Notes: generated from the sequence alone by a model not told the origin. Counted from the first letter of the stretch, positions 1 to 7,619 are shown. The stretch is 30,999 nucleotides of DNA from DASUZD01 sp036377055 (GCA_036377055.1 DASUZD010000041.1:1-30999), one strand, 5' to 3'. Translations and numbers: made by a program.

Positions 1-1317
1 GGCGACGAGGCGGAGGCGGTCGTCGCCGCGGAGCTCTCCGGCCTCGCGCGCTTCGCCGCCTCCGAGGTGCACCAGCCGACCCTGATCGAGAACGTCGTCG
101 TCACGCTCCGGGTCGTCCGAGACGGGAAGTTCGGCTGGGCCTCGACGAACCGGATCGAGGACGACGGCCTGCGCGACCTCGCGGCCCGTGCGGCCGACGC
201 CGCCGAGAGCGCGCGGCGCGACGAGAGCTTCCCCGGCCTCGCGCCGCCCGAGCCGCTCCCGGAGGTCGCGGGCTACGACGAGGAGACGGCGGAGCTCGGC
301 GCGGACGAGCAGGCGCGATCGGCGGCGGCCGCGATCGAGGCCGCGAGCCGCTACCCGGCCTACGGGTACTTCACGAGCGGCGTGACCGAGATCGCCGTCG
401 CGTCGACGACCGGCGTCGCGGCCGAGCAGCGGCTGACGGACGCGACCGCACTCGTGCTCGCGGCCGGCGACGACGCTTCGGGCTATGCGGAGCAGACGGC
501 GTGGGCCGTCGGCGAGATCGACCCGCGAGCCGTCGCGCGCGAGGCGGACGACAAGGCGGCGCGAACTGTCGGGGCGAAGTCGATCGACCCCGGCCGCTAC
601 CGCGCCGTCCTCGAGCCGTACGCCATCGCCGAGCTGCTCCAGTACTTCGCCTACGACTCCTTCGGCGGGCAGGGGCTGCTCGAGCAGCGGAGCTACCTCT
701 CCGGCCGGATCGGCGACCGGATCTTCGACCCCAAGGTCTCGATCGCCGACGACGCTCTCGACCCGCGGGGGCTGCCAAAGGCGTTCGACTTCGAGGGCGC
801 GCCGAAGCGGCGAGTCGACCTAGTCGAGGACGGCGTCGCGCGCGGGGTCGTCTGGGACCGCGAGACCGCAGCCCAGGCGCGGAACGGCGCTGCGCCGACC
901 GGGCACGCCCCGCCGTCGCCTCTGCGCGACTACGGGCCGCTTCCCTTCGCGCTGTCGGTCGCTCCGGGCGAGGCAGGCAGCGTCGAGGAGCTCGCCGGGC
1001 TCGTCGACGACGGGATCTACGTCACGCGACTCCACTACCTCTCGATCGTCGACCCGCGCGAGGGCGTGATCACCGGCATGACCCGCGACGGCACGTTCCG
1101 GATCCGCGGAGGCCGGGTCGCCGAGCCGCTCGTCAACCTCCGCTTCACCGTCGCCGTCCCGGAGCTGCTTGCAGACGTTCCCGGGCTCACGCGCGACACG
1201 ACGCTCGTGAACCAGAGCGACTTCTACGGCGACCGGTACCCGTTCGGCGTGCTGACGCCGGCGATCGCGACGGCCTCGTTCAACGTAACCGGGACCGGCT
1301 CCGCGCCCGGCACCTAA
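1..1317 (+). CDS. TldE/PmbA-family metalloprotease-like protein (5' end outside window)
   Basis: The reading frame is open from the first base, and the residues before the first in-window GTG (position 67) still look like family sequence (EAVVAAELSGLARFAASEVH), so the true start lies upstream. The protein resembles the TldD/PmbA (TldE) family, whose two subunits form a heterodimeric protease that degrades or matures peptides such as microcins in the cytoplasm. No HExxxH motif is visible, so this is the TldE/PmbA-type subunit rather than the catalytic TldD. The C-terminal part shows the family's typical beta-rich segments (GVITGMTRDGTFRIRGG, PLVNLRF). A tldD partner would be expected just upstream, outside the window. 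The gene ends 5 bp before the convergent secG. Confidence 0.85.
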   Translation, partial: GDEAEAVVAAELSGLARFAASEVHQPTLIENVVVTLRVVRDGKFGWASTNRIEDDGLRDLAARAADAAESARRDESFPGLAPPEPLPEVAGYDEETAELGADEQARSAAAAIEAASRYPAYGYFTSGVTEIAVASTTGVAAEQRLTDATALVLAAGDDASGYAEQTAWAVGEIDPRAVAREADDKAARTVGAKSIDPGRYRAVLEPYAIAELLQYFAYDSFGGQGLLEQRSYLSGRIGDRIFDPKVSIADDALDPRGLPKAFDFEGAPKRRVDLVEDGVARGVVWDRETAAQARNGAAPTGHAPPSPLRDYGPLPFALSVAPGEAGSVEELAGLVDDGIYVTRLHYLSIVDPREGVITGMTRDGTFRIRGGRVAEPLVNLRFTVAVPELLADVPGLTRDTTLVNQSDFYGDRYPFGVLTPAIATASFNVTGTGSAPGT

Positions 1318-1322
1318 ACGCG

Positions 1323-1547
1323 CTACTTCAGCAGGTGGAAGAGCAGGACCGTGTTCGCGAAGAACAGCACGCCGACGACGAGCGTGAGGCGCGTGAGGTT
1401 CCGCTCGACGATGTGCGTGCCGCCCTGCGACTGCGGCGTGAAGCCCATCCCGCCGAGGCCCGTGTCGCGGCCCGAGTGCATGAGGATCAGCCCGACGAGG
1501 GCCATCGAGACGACGACGTGCCAGATCGCTACGACCTTGAGCAGCAC
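1323..1547 (-). CDS. secG: Preprotein translocase subunit SecG
   Basis: The 74-residue protein has two hydrophobic helices (about residues 4-24 and 53-72) flanking a Gly/Ser/Gln-rich linker (LGGMGFTPQSQGG). This is the SecG topology: an accessory subunit of the SecYEG channel in the inner membrane. Size matches the family (about 70-80 residues). The start is GTG (VLLKVVAIW). A TACCCT box lies 6 nt upstream of the GTG with no Shine-Dalgarno site, which suggests a leaderless transcript. It is a single gene, convergent with the TldE-like gene and downstream of a response regulator on the same strand. Confidence 0.9.
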   Translation of the reverse strand: MLLKVVAIWHVVVSMALVGLILMHSGRDTGLGGMGFTPQSQGGTHIVERNLTRLTLVVGVLFFANTVLLFHLLK

Positions 1548-1553
1548 GCGCCC

Positions 1554-1559
1554 AGGGTA
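1554..1559 (-). promoter_or_regulatory. Putative -10 box for leaderless secG
   Basis: TACCCT on the minus strand is followed by exactly 6 nt (GGGCGC) and the secG GTG. The spacing would place the transcription start on the start codon. No clear -35 box is visible. Confidence 0.45.
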
Positions 1560-1578
1560 CCAGCGCGTGCGCAGTCGT

Positions 1579-1956
1579 CTACCGGGCAGCGGCTTGGAGG
1601 ATCGCGTTCACGAGCTCGGCGGCGATCCGGTCCTTCGTGACGTAGCCGGCGGCGCCGGCCTGACGCGCCCGGTCGACGTCCTCGCGCGCGTTCGAGCCGG
1701 TGAGCATCAGGACGCACGCGCCCGCGTTGCGCTCGCGGATGAGGCGCGTCGCCTCGAACCCGTCCATCACGGGCATGTCGATGTCCATCAGGACGACGTC
1801 CGGCCGAAGCTGGACCGCGCGGTCAACGGCCTCACGACCATCGTGCGCGTGCCCGACGACGTCGATCCGGTCGTCGGTCTCGAGCAGCGCCTCGAGCGTC
1901 TCCGCGAAGAGCTGGTGGTCGTCTGCGATCAGGACGTCGATCTTCTCCTCCGGCAT
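1579..1956 (-). CDS. Single-domain response regulator (receiver domain only)
   Basis: This 125-residue CheY-like protein is a complete receiver domain: acidic pair D12/D13 (ADDHQ), phospho-acceptor D58 (VVLMDIDMPVMDG), T86 (LMLTGS) and K108 (YVTKD). Sequence style (IDVLIADDHQLFAETLEALL) is that of NarL/LuxR-type receivers, but the C-terminal HTH is absent and the gene stops right after the last receiver helix. It probably acts by protein-protein contact or phosphotransfer rather than DNA binding. No histidine kinase is nearby. The start is ATG. Confidence 0.85.
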   Translation of the reverse strand: MPEEKIDVLIADDHQLFAETLEALLETDDRIDVVGHAHDGREAVDRAVQLRPDVVLMDIDMPVMDGFEATRLIRERNAGACVLMLTGSNAREDVDRARQAGAAGYVTKDRIAAELVNAILQAAAR

Positions 1957-1990
1957 CTGGACGGCGGCTCGTATCTCTCAGGGCCGGAGC

Positions 1991-1996
1991 TACGCT
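1991..1996 (+). promoter_or_regulatory. Putative -10 box (leaderless start) of the small TPR-like gene
   Basis: TACGCT is followed by 7 nt (TCGGCTT) and the GTG at 2004. The same box and spacing recur before several genes in this window. Confidence 0.4.
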
Positions 1997-2003
1997 TCGG
2001 CTT

Positions 2004-2237
2004 GTGGATACACAAGAAAATGCCAGAGAACGGATACAAAAGCTACTCGTTACTGGCGATAACCGGTTGAAGCAAGGCGTTGACCCGGCGAAGGCCCGGC
2101 AGAGCTACGAGCAGGCGCTCGAGGTCGCGCGCGAGGCAGGGCTCGAGGACGCGATCCGGCCGCTCGTCGAGATCAGGCTCGCCGACCTCGAGCGGCTCGC
2201 TCGAGGATCGCCTCCAGGCGGCGCGCCTGCTCCTTGA
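2004..2237 (+). CDS. Small TPR-like helical protein, function unknown
   Basis: The 77-residue product starts with GTG and has a predicted helical, TPR-like core: DPAKARQSYEQALEVAREAG matches the spacing of a tetratricopeptide helix pair. The tail is Pro/Gly-rich. The gene diverges from the response regulator and its last 65 bp overlap the 3' end of the convergent glycosyltransferase gene. Support comes from the TPR-like pattern, the TACGCT box at leaderless spacing and lower local GC at the 5' end. No specific function can be assigned. Confidence 0.55.
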   Translation: MDTQENARERIQKLLVTGDNRLKQGVDPAKARQSYEQALEVAREAGLEDAIRPLVEIRLADLERLARGSPPGGAPAP

Positions 2238-3168
2238 CGTCGTGGACGGCGGCCGCCGCGCGCGCTGCCTCGTTGGGCCTCGGTAGCGCCGCACCACGGC
2301 GGAGCCCGTCGGCGAGCGCGTCCTCGTCGACCGGGTCGACGAGCACGCCCGCCTCGGGCGTGACGAACTCGGGCGGCCCGCCGATCTTCGTCGCGACGAC
2401 CGATCGCCCGCACGCCATCGCCTCGAGCAGCGACTGCCCGAACGGCTCGATCAGCGACGGCTGGCAGACGACGTGCGCACGGGCGAGCCGTTCGGGGATC
2501 GCGTCGTGCGGAACTCGGCCCGTCACGACGATCCGTGCGCGGCCCTCGAGCTGCGGGCGGAGCGGCCCGTCGCCGACGAACGTCAGCGTGCCCTCGCCGA
2601 GCGACTCGAACGCGCGGGCGAGCCGGAGCACGTTCTTGCGCTCGGTCAGGCCGCCGACGCAGAGGAACGCGGTCTCGCCGTCAGGCGCGGCGAGGAGCGG
2701 GAACCGCTCGAGGTCGACGCCCGAGTCGACGACCTCCGTCCTTCCGCGCGCCTCCGGCACCTTGAGCTCGAGCTCGCGGCGCAGGTAGGCGGAGACCGCG
2801 ATCACCACGGCGGCACGCCGGACGACGAGCCGCGTGGCGGCAGCGACGCCAGGGACCTCGCCGACGTTCCGCACGTCGCGGCCGTGGGCGGTGACGACGA
2901 GCGGCGCGCGCGAGGCGAGCGCGGCGGCGAGGCCGGCCGGGACGAGGAAGTGCGCATAGACGACGTCGGGCCGGAACTCGCGCGCGCGCGTGCGTGCGCG
3001 GCGGGCGAGCTCGAGGTGGCGGAGCTTGCCGCCGGCGCGACGGTCGAGGACGGCACGCTCGACCTCGTGCCCGCGTGCCCGCAGCGCAGCCTCGATCTGC
3101 GCGACGAAGACGCCCAGGTCGGGGTCGGCCGGGCCGGGGTACATCTGCGACACGAGCAGGATCCGCAC
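2173..3168 (-). CDS. Glycosyltransferase family 4 (GT-B fold)
   Basis: The 331-residue protein has the two Rossmann-like halves of GT-B enzymes. The N-terminal acceptor side starts MRILLVSQMYPGPADPDLGVF with a flexible Gly/Pro loop. The C-terminal GT4 nucleotide-sugar side has SLIEPFGQSLLEAMACGRSVVAT, the E-x7-E type signature, then GVLVDPVDEDALADGL. It would transfer an activated sugar to a lipid, polysaccharide or small-molecule acceptor; neither donor nor acceptor can be told. It starts at GTG 3168, diverging from the RuBisCO-like gene across only 18 bp. The 3' end overlaps the small TPR-like gene by 65 bp. Confidence 0.85.
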   Translation of the reverse strand: MRILLVSQMYPGPADPDLGVFVAQIEAALRARGHEVERAVLDRRAGGKLRHLELARRARTRAREFRPDVVYAHFLVPAGLAAALASRAPLVVTAHGRDVRNVGEVPGVAAATRLVVRRAAVVIAVSAYLRRELELKVPEARGRTEVVDSGVDLERFPLLAAPDGETAFLCVGGLTERKNVLRLARAFESLGEGTLTFVGDGPLRPQLEGRARIVVTGRVPHDAIPERLARAHVVCQPSLIEPFGQSLLEAMACGRSVVATKIGGPPEFVTPEAGVLVDPVDEDALADGLRRGAALPRPNEAARAAAAVHDVKEQARRLEAILERAARGRRA

Positions 3169-3173
3169 GGCGG

Positions 3174-3180
3174 TAGCGTA
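3174..3180. promoter_or_regulatory. Putative symmetric bidirectional -10 element
   Basis: The 7-bp TAGCGTA reads as TAGCGT on the plus strand, 7 nt before the RuBisCO-like GTG (3187). It reads as TACGCT on the minus strand, 6 nt before the glycosyltransferase GTG (3168). One symmetric box could therefore serve both genes as a leaderless divergent promoter. The whole intergenic gap is 3169-3186. Confidence 0.5.
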
Positions 3181-3186
3181 GGCTGC

Positions 3187-4185
3187 GTGATCCGCGCGAC
3201 CTACGAGCTCGAGCCGGCGGGCGCCGCGGCTGAGCTCGCGCGGATCGAGTCCACAGGTCTTCCGCGAGGGCCGGCACGCGTGCGCGCACGGGTGGTCTCG
3301 GAGGCGAATGGCCGCGCGGTGCTCGACTTTCCCGAGGCGAACTGGGGCGGCGACGTGACGCTCCTCGTCTCGGCGCTCCTCGCCGGCGAGTGGGCCGACA
3401 GCGCGAGGCTCACGCGCTGCCGGCTCGTCGGGCTCGAGTGGCCGGACGACCTCCTTCCCGGCCCTACCTTCGACGCGCCGGCCCGCGTCCTCGTCGGGGC
3501 GATCGTCAAGCCGTCGCTCGGGCTCTCGGCCCGCCGGACGGCCGAGACGGCCGCGGCGATCGGTCGCGGCGGCGCCGACCTAGTGAAGGACGACGAGCTG
3601 CTCGGCGATCCGCGCTGGTGCCCGTTCGAGGAGCGCGTCCGCCGCGTGGTCGCATCGATTCCGGACGAGGTTCGGTACGCACCGAACGTGACGGGCCCGC
3701 CGGAGTCGCTGCTCGCGCGCGCAGAGCGGGCCGTCGAGCTCGGCGCGCGGGCTCTGATGCTGAACGTCTTCGCGCAGGGGCTTGGCACGCTCGTCGCGCT
3801 GCGGCGCGCGGAGCTGGGCGTGCCGCTCTTCGCACACCGCGTCGGAGCTGCGCTCTGGACGAGGCAGCCGAAATTCGGCGTCGCGCCCGCGGTCGTCGCC
3901 GGGCTGACGCGGCTCTGCGGCGCCGACTACGTGCAGGTCGGCTCCTTTAGCGGCTCGGTCTTCGACCCGCCCGAGGAGGTGCGCGAGCAGGTCGCAGCGT
4001 GTCACCGCGGCCCGAAGCGCGCTGTCGCGGTGCTGGGCGGCGGGGTGGGTCCGGACAACGCGGCCGACCAGGTGCGGCGGTCTGGCGCGAAGTCGCGCGT
4101 GATGGTGCTGCTCGGCTCCGCCGCGTATGGCTACCCGGGCGGTGTCGAGGCCGCCGTGCGCGCCACCGTCGAGGCGGTTCGGTGA
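3187..4185 (+). CDS. RuBisCO-like protein (form IV), probable methionine-salvage enolase or isomerase
   Basis: The 332-residue protein has the RuBisCO large-subunit barrel. IVKPSLGLS carries K108 (equivalent to RuBisCO K175). GGADLVKDDE carries K134/D136/E137 (the carbamylated Lys and Mg ligands K201/D203/E204). AHR carries H217 (H294). Where true RuBisCO has HVGTVVGKLEG, this protein has VQVGSFSGSVF, so the loop-6 Lys (K334) is Ser and H327 is Gln. It should not fix CO2. Its length is much shorter than form I (about 470). Known RuBisCO-like proteins enolise 2,3-diketo-5-methylthiopentyl-1-phosphate (MtnW) or isomerise 5-methylthioribulose-1-phosphate. The 4-bp overlap with mtnA (GTGA) supports this pathway. 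The GTG start was chosen from homology and the TAGCGT box; the longer upstream frame is a shadow of the glycosyltransferase. Confidence 0.85.
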   Translation: MIRATYELEPAGAAAELARIESTGLPRGPARVRARVVSEANGRAVLDFPEANWGGDVTLLVSALLAGEWADSARLTRCRLVGLEWPDDLLPGPTFDAPARVLVGAIVKPSLGLSARRTAETAAAIGRGGADLVKDDELLGDPRWCPFEERVRRVVASIPDEVRYAPNVTGPPESLLARAERAVELGARALMLNVFAQGLGTLVALRRAELGVPLFAHRVGAALWTRQPKFGVAPAVVAGLTRLCGADYVQVGSFSGSVFDPPEEVREQVAACHRGPKRAVAVLGGGVGPDNAADQVRRSGAKSRVMVLLGSAAYGYPGGVEAAVRATVEAVR

Positions 4186-5150
4186 GCGCCGATCCGATCC
4201 CGCCGACGATCGAGTGGGGGGACGGGGTCGTGCGGCTCGTCGACCAGCGGCGCCTGCCGTCCGAGCTCGTCCTGCTCGAGTGCCGAAACGTGGAGGAGCT
4301 CTGTGAAGCGATCAGGACGCTTGCCGTCCGCGGCGCGCCCGCGCTGGGCGCGGCGGGAGCGATGGGCGTGGCGCTCGCCGCGGCCGCCGGCGAGCCGCTC
4401 GAGGCCGCGGCGGAGCGACTGCGGGCGACGAGGCCGACGGCGGTGAACCTCTCGTGGGGCGTCGCGCGGGCACTTGCGGCCGCGGATCCGGCAGCCGAAG
4501 CGGTGCGGATCGCTGAGGAGGACGTCGCGCGGAACCGCAGGCTCGGCGCGCACGGCGCGAAGCTTCTCCCCGTCGGCGCGCGCGTCCTCACCCACTGCAA
4601 CGCCGGCTCGCTGGCTTGCGTCGGCTACGGCACCGCGCTCGGCGTCATTCGTGCCGCGCACGAATCCGGCCGCCGGCCGAGCGTGTGGGTGGACGAGACG
4701 CGGCCCGTGCTCCAGGGCGCACGTCTGACCGCCTGGGAGCTCCAGCGGCTCGGGATTCCGTGCACGCTGGTCGCGGACGTCATGGCCGGGTCGCTGATGG
4801 CCGCGAGCGAGGTGGACGCGGTCGTCGTCGGCGCTGACCGGATCGCCGCGAACGGCGACGTCGCGAACAAGATCGGCACGTACGGGCTCGCGGTCTTGGC
4901 GCGTCACCACGGCGTGCCGTTCTACGTCGCCGCGCCGGTGTCGACGCTGGATCCGGCCTGCCCCGACGGCAGCGCGATCCCGGTCGAGCGGCGGCCGGAC
5001 GAGGAGGTGGCGGCTGTCGGCGGTGTCGTCCTCGCGCCGAAGGGCGTACCGGTCGAGAATCGCGCGTTCGACGTCACGCCCGCCGAGCTCGTAACGGCGT
5101 ACGTGACCGAGGAAGGCGTGGCTCGAGCGCCGGACGAGCTCCCGTTATAA
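4182..5150 (+). CDS. mtnA: S-methyl-5-thioribose-1-phosphate isomerase
   Basis: The 322-residue protein matches the eIF2B-like aldose-ketose isomerase MtnA, which converts methylthioribose-1-P to methylthioribulose-1-P in methylthioadenosine salvage. Visible motifs are TLAVRGAPALGAAGA (residues 46-60), catalytic Cys139 in LTHCNAGSLA, catalytic Asp219 in VVGADRIAANGDVANKIGTYG, and NRAFDVTP near the C-terminus. The GTG start overlaps the stop of the RuBisCO-like gene (GTGA), implying translational coupling. Together the two genes encode successive or near-successive salvage steps. No mtnP, mtnK, mtnB or mtnD is seen in the window. Some paralogs act on ribose-1,5-bisphosphate, but context favours MtnA. 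Confidence 0.92.
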   Translation: MSADPIPPTIEWGDGVVRLVDQRRLPSELVLLECRNVEELCEAIRTLAVRGAPALGAAGAMGVALAAAAGEPLEAAAERLRATRPTAVNLSWGVARALAAADPAAEAVRIAEEDVARNRRLGAHGAKLLPVGARVLTHCNAGSLACVGYGTALGVIRAAHESGRRPSVWVDETRPVLQGARLTAWELQRLGIPCTLVADVMAGSLMAASEVDAVVVGADRIAANGDVANKIGTYGLAVLARHHGVPFYVAAPVSTLDPACPDGSAIPVERRPDEEVAAVGGVVLAPKGVPVENRAFDVTPAELVTAYVTEEGVARAPDELPL

Positions 5151-5162
5151 CGGCGAGCGCTG

Positions 5163-5224
5163 GCCGCGGACAGGCCCGCTGGGTGGCAGCCAGCCGGACC
5201 GGTCCCACGAGCCGTGTCCGCGGC
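5163..5224. terminator. Inverted repeat, possible mtnA terminator
   Basis: Perfect 10-bp arms GCCGCGGACA and TGTCCGCGGC enclose further structure: GCTGG(N7)CCAGC and the palindrome GGACCGGTCC. It begins 13 bp after the mtnA stop. There is no T tract, so an intrinsic terminator is only one possibility. Confidence 0.4.
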
Positions 5225-5237
5225 GCGAACGTCAACA

Positions 5238-5400
5238 CCGGGGTCTGACCCCGAATGCGCGCCAACCACGCGCACGCGTACCCACAGCCGCGCACGCCGA
5301 CCTCGGCGGCAAGCGCAAGTCGCGCCGCTCGCCGCGGCCGGGGTCTGATCCTCGTTTGGCACGCACGACGCGCACGCCCGCCCACAGCCGAGCCCCGAAG
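5238..5400. repeat. Diverged direct repeat, 100-bp offset, with a GGGGTCTGACCCC core
   Basis: Copy A begins at 5238 (CCGGGGTCTGACCCC) and copy B at 5338 (CCGGGGTCTGATCCTC). From 5241 and 5341 they align without gaps at an exact 100-bp offset. The first 10 bp match 9/10 and a later block is identical (CCCACAGCCG, 5281-5290 and 5381-5390), with weaker similarity between. Copy A's core is itself a palindrome (GGGGTC-T-GACCCC). Confidence 0.6.
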
Positions 5401-5478
5401 CGACCCGTCGAAGTCGGGCGCCACTCGCCCAACGCTCGCGCGTCCATCTCGTTCCCGAGGGTTCAGAAAGCCGTCGCG

Positions 5479-6567
5479 CTAGGCGACGCGGCCGGACCGT
5501 GCCGCAGGGCCGATCGTGACGCGGCCGGCCGCGACGCGCGGGTCGAGGACCGCGTAGAGCAGATCCACCAGCAGGTTCAGCGTCAGGATGATCACGGCGG
5601 TGAAGAAGACGATCCCGATCACCACCGGGACGTCGAAGAAGCCGCTCGCGATCGACGTCACGATCCGCGCGCCGAGCCCCGGTAGGTGGAAGACGGTCTC
5701 GACGTAGGCCGCGACGCCGAGCGCGGTGCCGATGTCCATCGCGGTCATCGTCACGATCGGCAGCAGCGCATTCGGCAGCGCGTGCTTCCGGACGACGCGC
5801 CACTCCGGCGCGCCCTTCGCGCGCGCCGTTCGGATGTACGGCTCGCCGAGGACGTCCATCATCCGCGACCGGATCACGCGCGAGTAGAGCGCGATGAAGA
5901 AGAGCGCGAAGGTCACCCACGGCAGGAGCAGGTGCGAGACCCAGTCGCGCAGGCCGCCGCAGGTCTGCGTGGTGACGGTCGCGGGCGTCCCGAACGCGAT
6001 TTGCGGCGTCCCGTGCAGATTGCAGTAGCCGCGGCCCGGCAAGAGCCGCCACCGGTCTCCGAGGAAGAGCTGGAGCAGCAGCGCGATCACGAGCGGGTGC
6101 GTCGAGAGCCCGATGAGCGAGACCCCGACCGCGGTTCGGTCGAGCGCGGATCCCGGCCGCGCCGCCGAGAGGACGCCGAGCGGGAACGAGAGCAGCAGGA
6201 CAAGCGCCACGCCTCCGACGACGACCGACGCCGTCACCCCGAGCGCCTGCCAGAGCTCTGTCCGCACCGGTACGCCGAGCTCGTCGCCGTTCGAGGTGAA
6301 GGCGACCGTCGCCCACGACTTGCCGAAGTCGCCGTGGGCGACCCGCTTCACGTAGAGCCAGTAGCGCTCGGGCAGCGGCTTGTCGGCCCCGAGCTGGTGT
6401 CGTGCGTGCTTGATCTGTGCCTGCGACGCGTGCTTGAGATTGACGAGGAAGCCCGCCGGCTCGTTCGGGATCCGCTCGAACATCACGAAGGTCGCGAGCG
6501 TCAGCGCGAGCAGGATCGCGATCGAGACCGCGAGCCGCCGGACGAAGAAGCCGACGATCCGGAGCAT
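5479..6567 (-). CDS. Peptide-type ABC transporter permease (DppB/OppB family)
   Basis: The 362-residue membrane protein has an N-terminal helix (FFVRRLAVSIAILLALTLATFVMF), a long periplasmic loop typical of DppB/OppB proteins (LGADKPLPERYWLYVKRVAHGDFGKSW), then five more helices. The cytoplasmic EAA loop that docks the ATPase is RTARAKGAPEWRVVRKHALPNALLP. The ATG was chosen because it fits the family N-terminus and overlaps the upstream permease stop (TGATG); the longer frame runs into that gene. No substrate-binding protein or ATPase lies alongside, so it must work with components encoded elsewhere. It is the last gene of the minus-strand run that starts at the microcin-like peptide. Confidence 0.9.
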   Translation of the reverse strand: MLRIVGFFVRRLAVSIAILLALTLATFVMFERIPNEPAGFLVNLKHASQAQIKHARHQLGADKPLPERYWLYVKRVAHGDFGKSWATVAFTSNGDELGVPVRTELWQALGVTASVVVGGVALVLLLSFPLGVLSAARPGSALDRTAVGVSLIGLSTHPLVIALLLQLFLGDRWRLLPGRGYCNLHGTPQIAFGTPATVTTQTCGGLRDWVSHLLLPWVTFALFFIALYSRVIRSRMMDVLGEPYIRTARAKGAPEWRVVRKHALPNALLPIVTMTAMDIGTALGVAAYVETVFHLPGLGARIVTSIASGFFDVPVVIGIVFFTAVIILTLNLLVDLLYAVLDPRVAAGRVTIGPAARSGRVA

Positions 6568-7619
6568 CAGGCGCCCTGGGGGTCGAGGGCGGACCGGAGC
6601 GAGTCGCCGAGCAGGTTGAAGCAGAGGACGGTCAGGAAGATCGCCAGGCTCGGGAGGATCGTCAGCCACGGCTGGAAGCCGAGGTGGTTGTAGTGGTAGG
6701 GCTCGAACAGCGACCCCCACGTCGCGGTCAAGAGCGTCCCCCAGCTCGCAGTCGGCAGCTTGATCCCGACCCCCAGGAAGCTGATGCTCGCCTCGAGCAT
6801 CACGTTCGTCGCGACGAGGACGGCCCCGTATGCGGCAAGCGCCGGCGCGACGTGTGGGATCAGGTGCTTGCGGATGATCCGGAGGTCGCTCGAGCCGACC
6901 ATCGCCGCCGCTTCGACGAACTCACGGCTCCGCAGCGTCAGCATCTCGGCGCGCACGATTCGCGCGGGGTAGAACCACGTGAAGACGCCGATCAGGACGA
7001 CTAAGCCGAAGACCCCCTCGTTCAGGACCCCGTCGAAGGTGACGTGATCGAGGTGCGGCGTCGCCGAGGTCGCGAGCATCAGCAGGAAGAGGAGGAGCGG
7101 GAACGCCATCACGATGTCCACGAACCGCGACACGATCGCGTCGATCCACCCGCCGAAGTAACCGGCGACCGCACCGAGCCCGATCCCGAGCACGAGGGCG
7201 AGCAGCGTCGCCCCGAGCGCGACCTCGAGCGAGTCCTGCCCGCCGTAGAGGAGCCGCAGGAACTCGTCGCGGCCGAGCGGACCGTCGGCGCCGAGAATCA
7301 GCAGCGTGTTCGGCGTCCCCTGCGGGGGCTTCGGCTTGTCGAGCGCGTACTCGTTCGTGACGGGCGGGAGATCGTTGAGCGCGGGGACGCGCGTCCACGG
7401 GCTGGCGGGCTTGTCGTTGATGTCGACCGCGTACGGGAACAGGTCGTTCGGCCTGTGGTGCAGCAGGCGTGCCGCGATCGGCGCGCCCGCGAAGACGAGC
7501 AGCACGAGGACGCCGATGGAGACGAGGCACGCGAAGCCGACACGATCCCGGCGCAGGCGGCGCCACGCGAGCCGCCATTGACCGGCGGGCGCGACGACCG
7601 GCGCAGCAGCAACCCCCAC
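6567..7619 (-). CDS. Peptide-type ABC transporter permease (DppC/OppC family)
   Basis: The 350-residue partner of the downstream DppB-like permease. It has an N-terminal amphipathic stretch (WRLAWRRLRRDRVGFACL) typical of OppC_N, one helix, a long external loop, the LGADGPLGRDEFLRLLYGG motif that precedes the core domain, and the EAA loop EAAAMVGSSDLRIIRKHLIPH. The external loop (about residues 55-115) is longer than in minimal DppC proteins. GTG start. It lies 36 bp downstream of the ArsR-type effector gene on the same strand. A TATTCT box 10 nt before the GTG could give it its own promoter, so co-transcription with the microcin-like genes is possible but not certain. Confidence 0.88.
   Translation of the reverse strand: MGVAAAPVVAPAGQWRLAWRRLRRDRVGFACLVSIGVLVLLVFAGAPIAARLLHHRPNDLFPYAVDINDKPASPWTRVPALNDLPPVTNEYALDKPKPPQGTPNTLLILGADGPLGRDEFLRLLYGGQDSLEVALGATLLALVLGIGLGAVAGYFGGWIDAIVSRFVDIVMAFPLLLFLLMLATSATPHLDHVTFDGVLNEGVFGLVVLIGVFTWFYPARIVRAEMLTLRSREFVEAAAMVGSSDLRIIRKHLIPHVAPALAAYGAVLVATNVMLEASISFLGVGIKLPTASWGTLLTATWGSLFEPYHYNHLGFQPWLTILPSLAIFLTVLCFNLLGDSLRSALDPQGA

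Larger units (their letters stand above)
5151..5478. other. Gene-free region with hairpins and diverged repeats
   Basis: This is a 328-bp gap between mtnA and the convergent permease gene. No convincing CDS is present: the open frames here are Arg/Ala-rich GC shadows. It holds a 10-bp inverted repeat (GCCGCGGACA 5163-5172, TGTCCGCGGC 5215-5224), a small hairpin GCTGG/CCAGC inside it, a palindrome GGACCGGTCC (5196-5205) and the direct repeat listed separately. Confidence 0.6.

Noticed and set aside
2979..3002. Alternating CG/TG run, possible Z-DNA or repeat (a similar run lies near 28998-29016).
   Set aside because: Both lie inside well-supported coding sequence with ordinary Arg/Ala codons; at this GC such runs arise by chance.
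2473..3186. Long in-frame upstream extension of the RuBisCO-like gene.
   Set aside because: It is the antisense shadow of the glycosyltransferase gene, with highly charged low-complexity translation and no family match.
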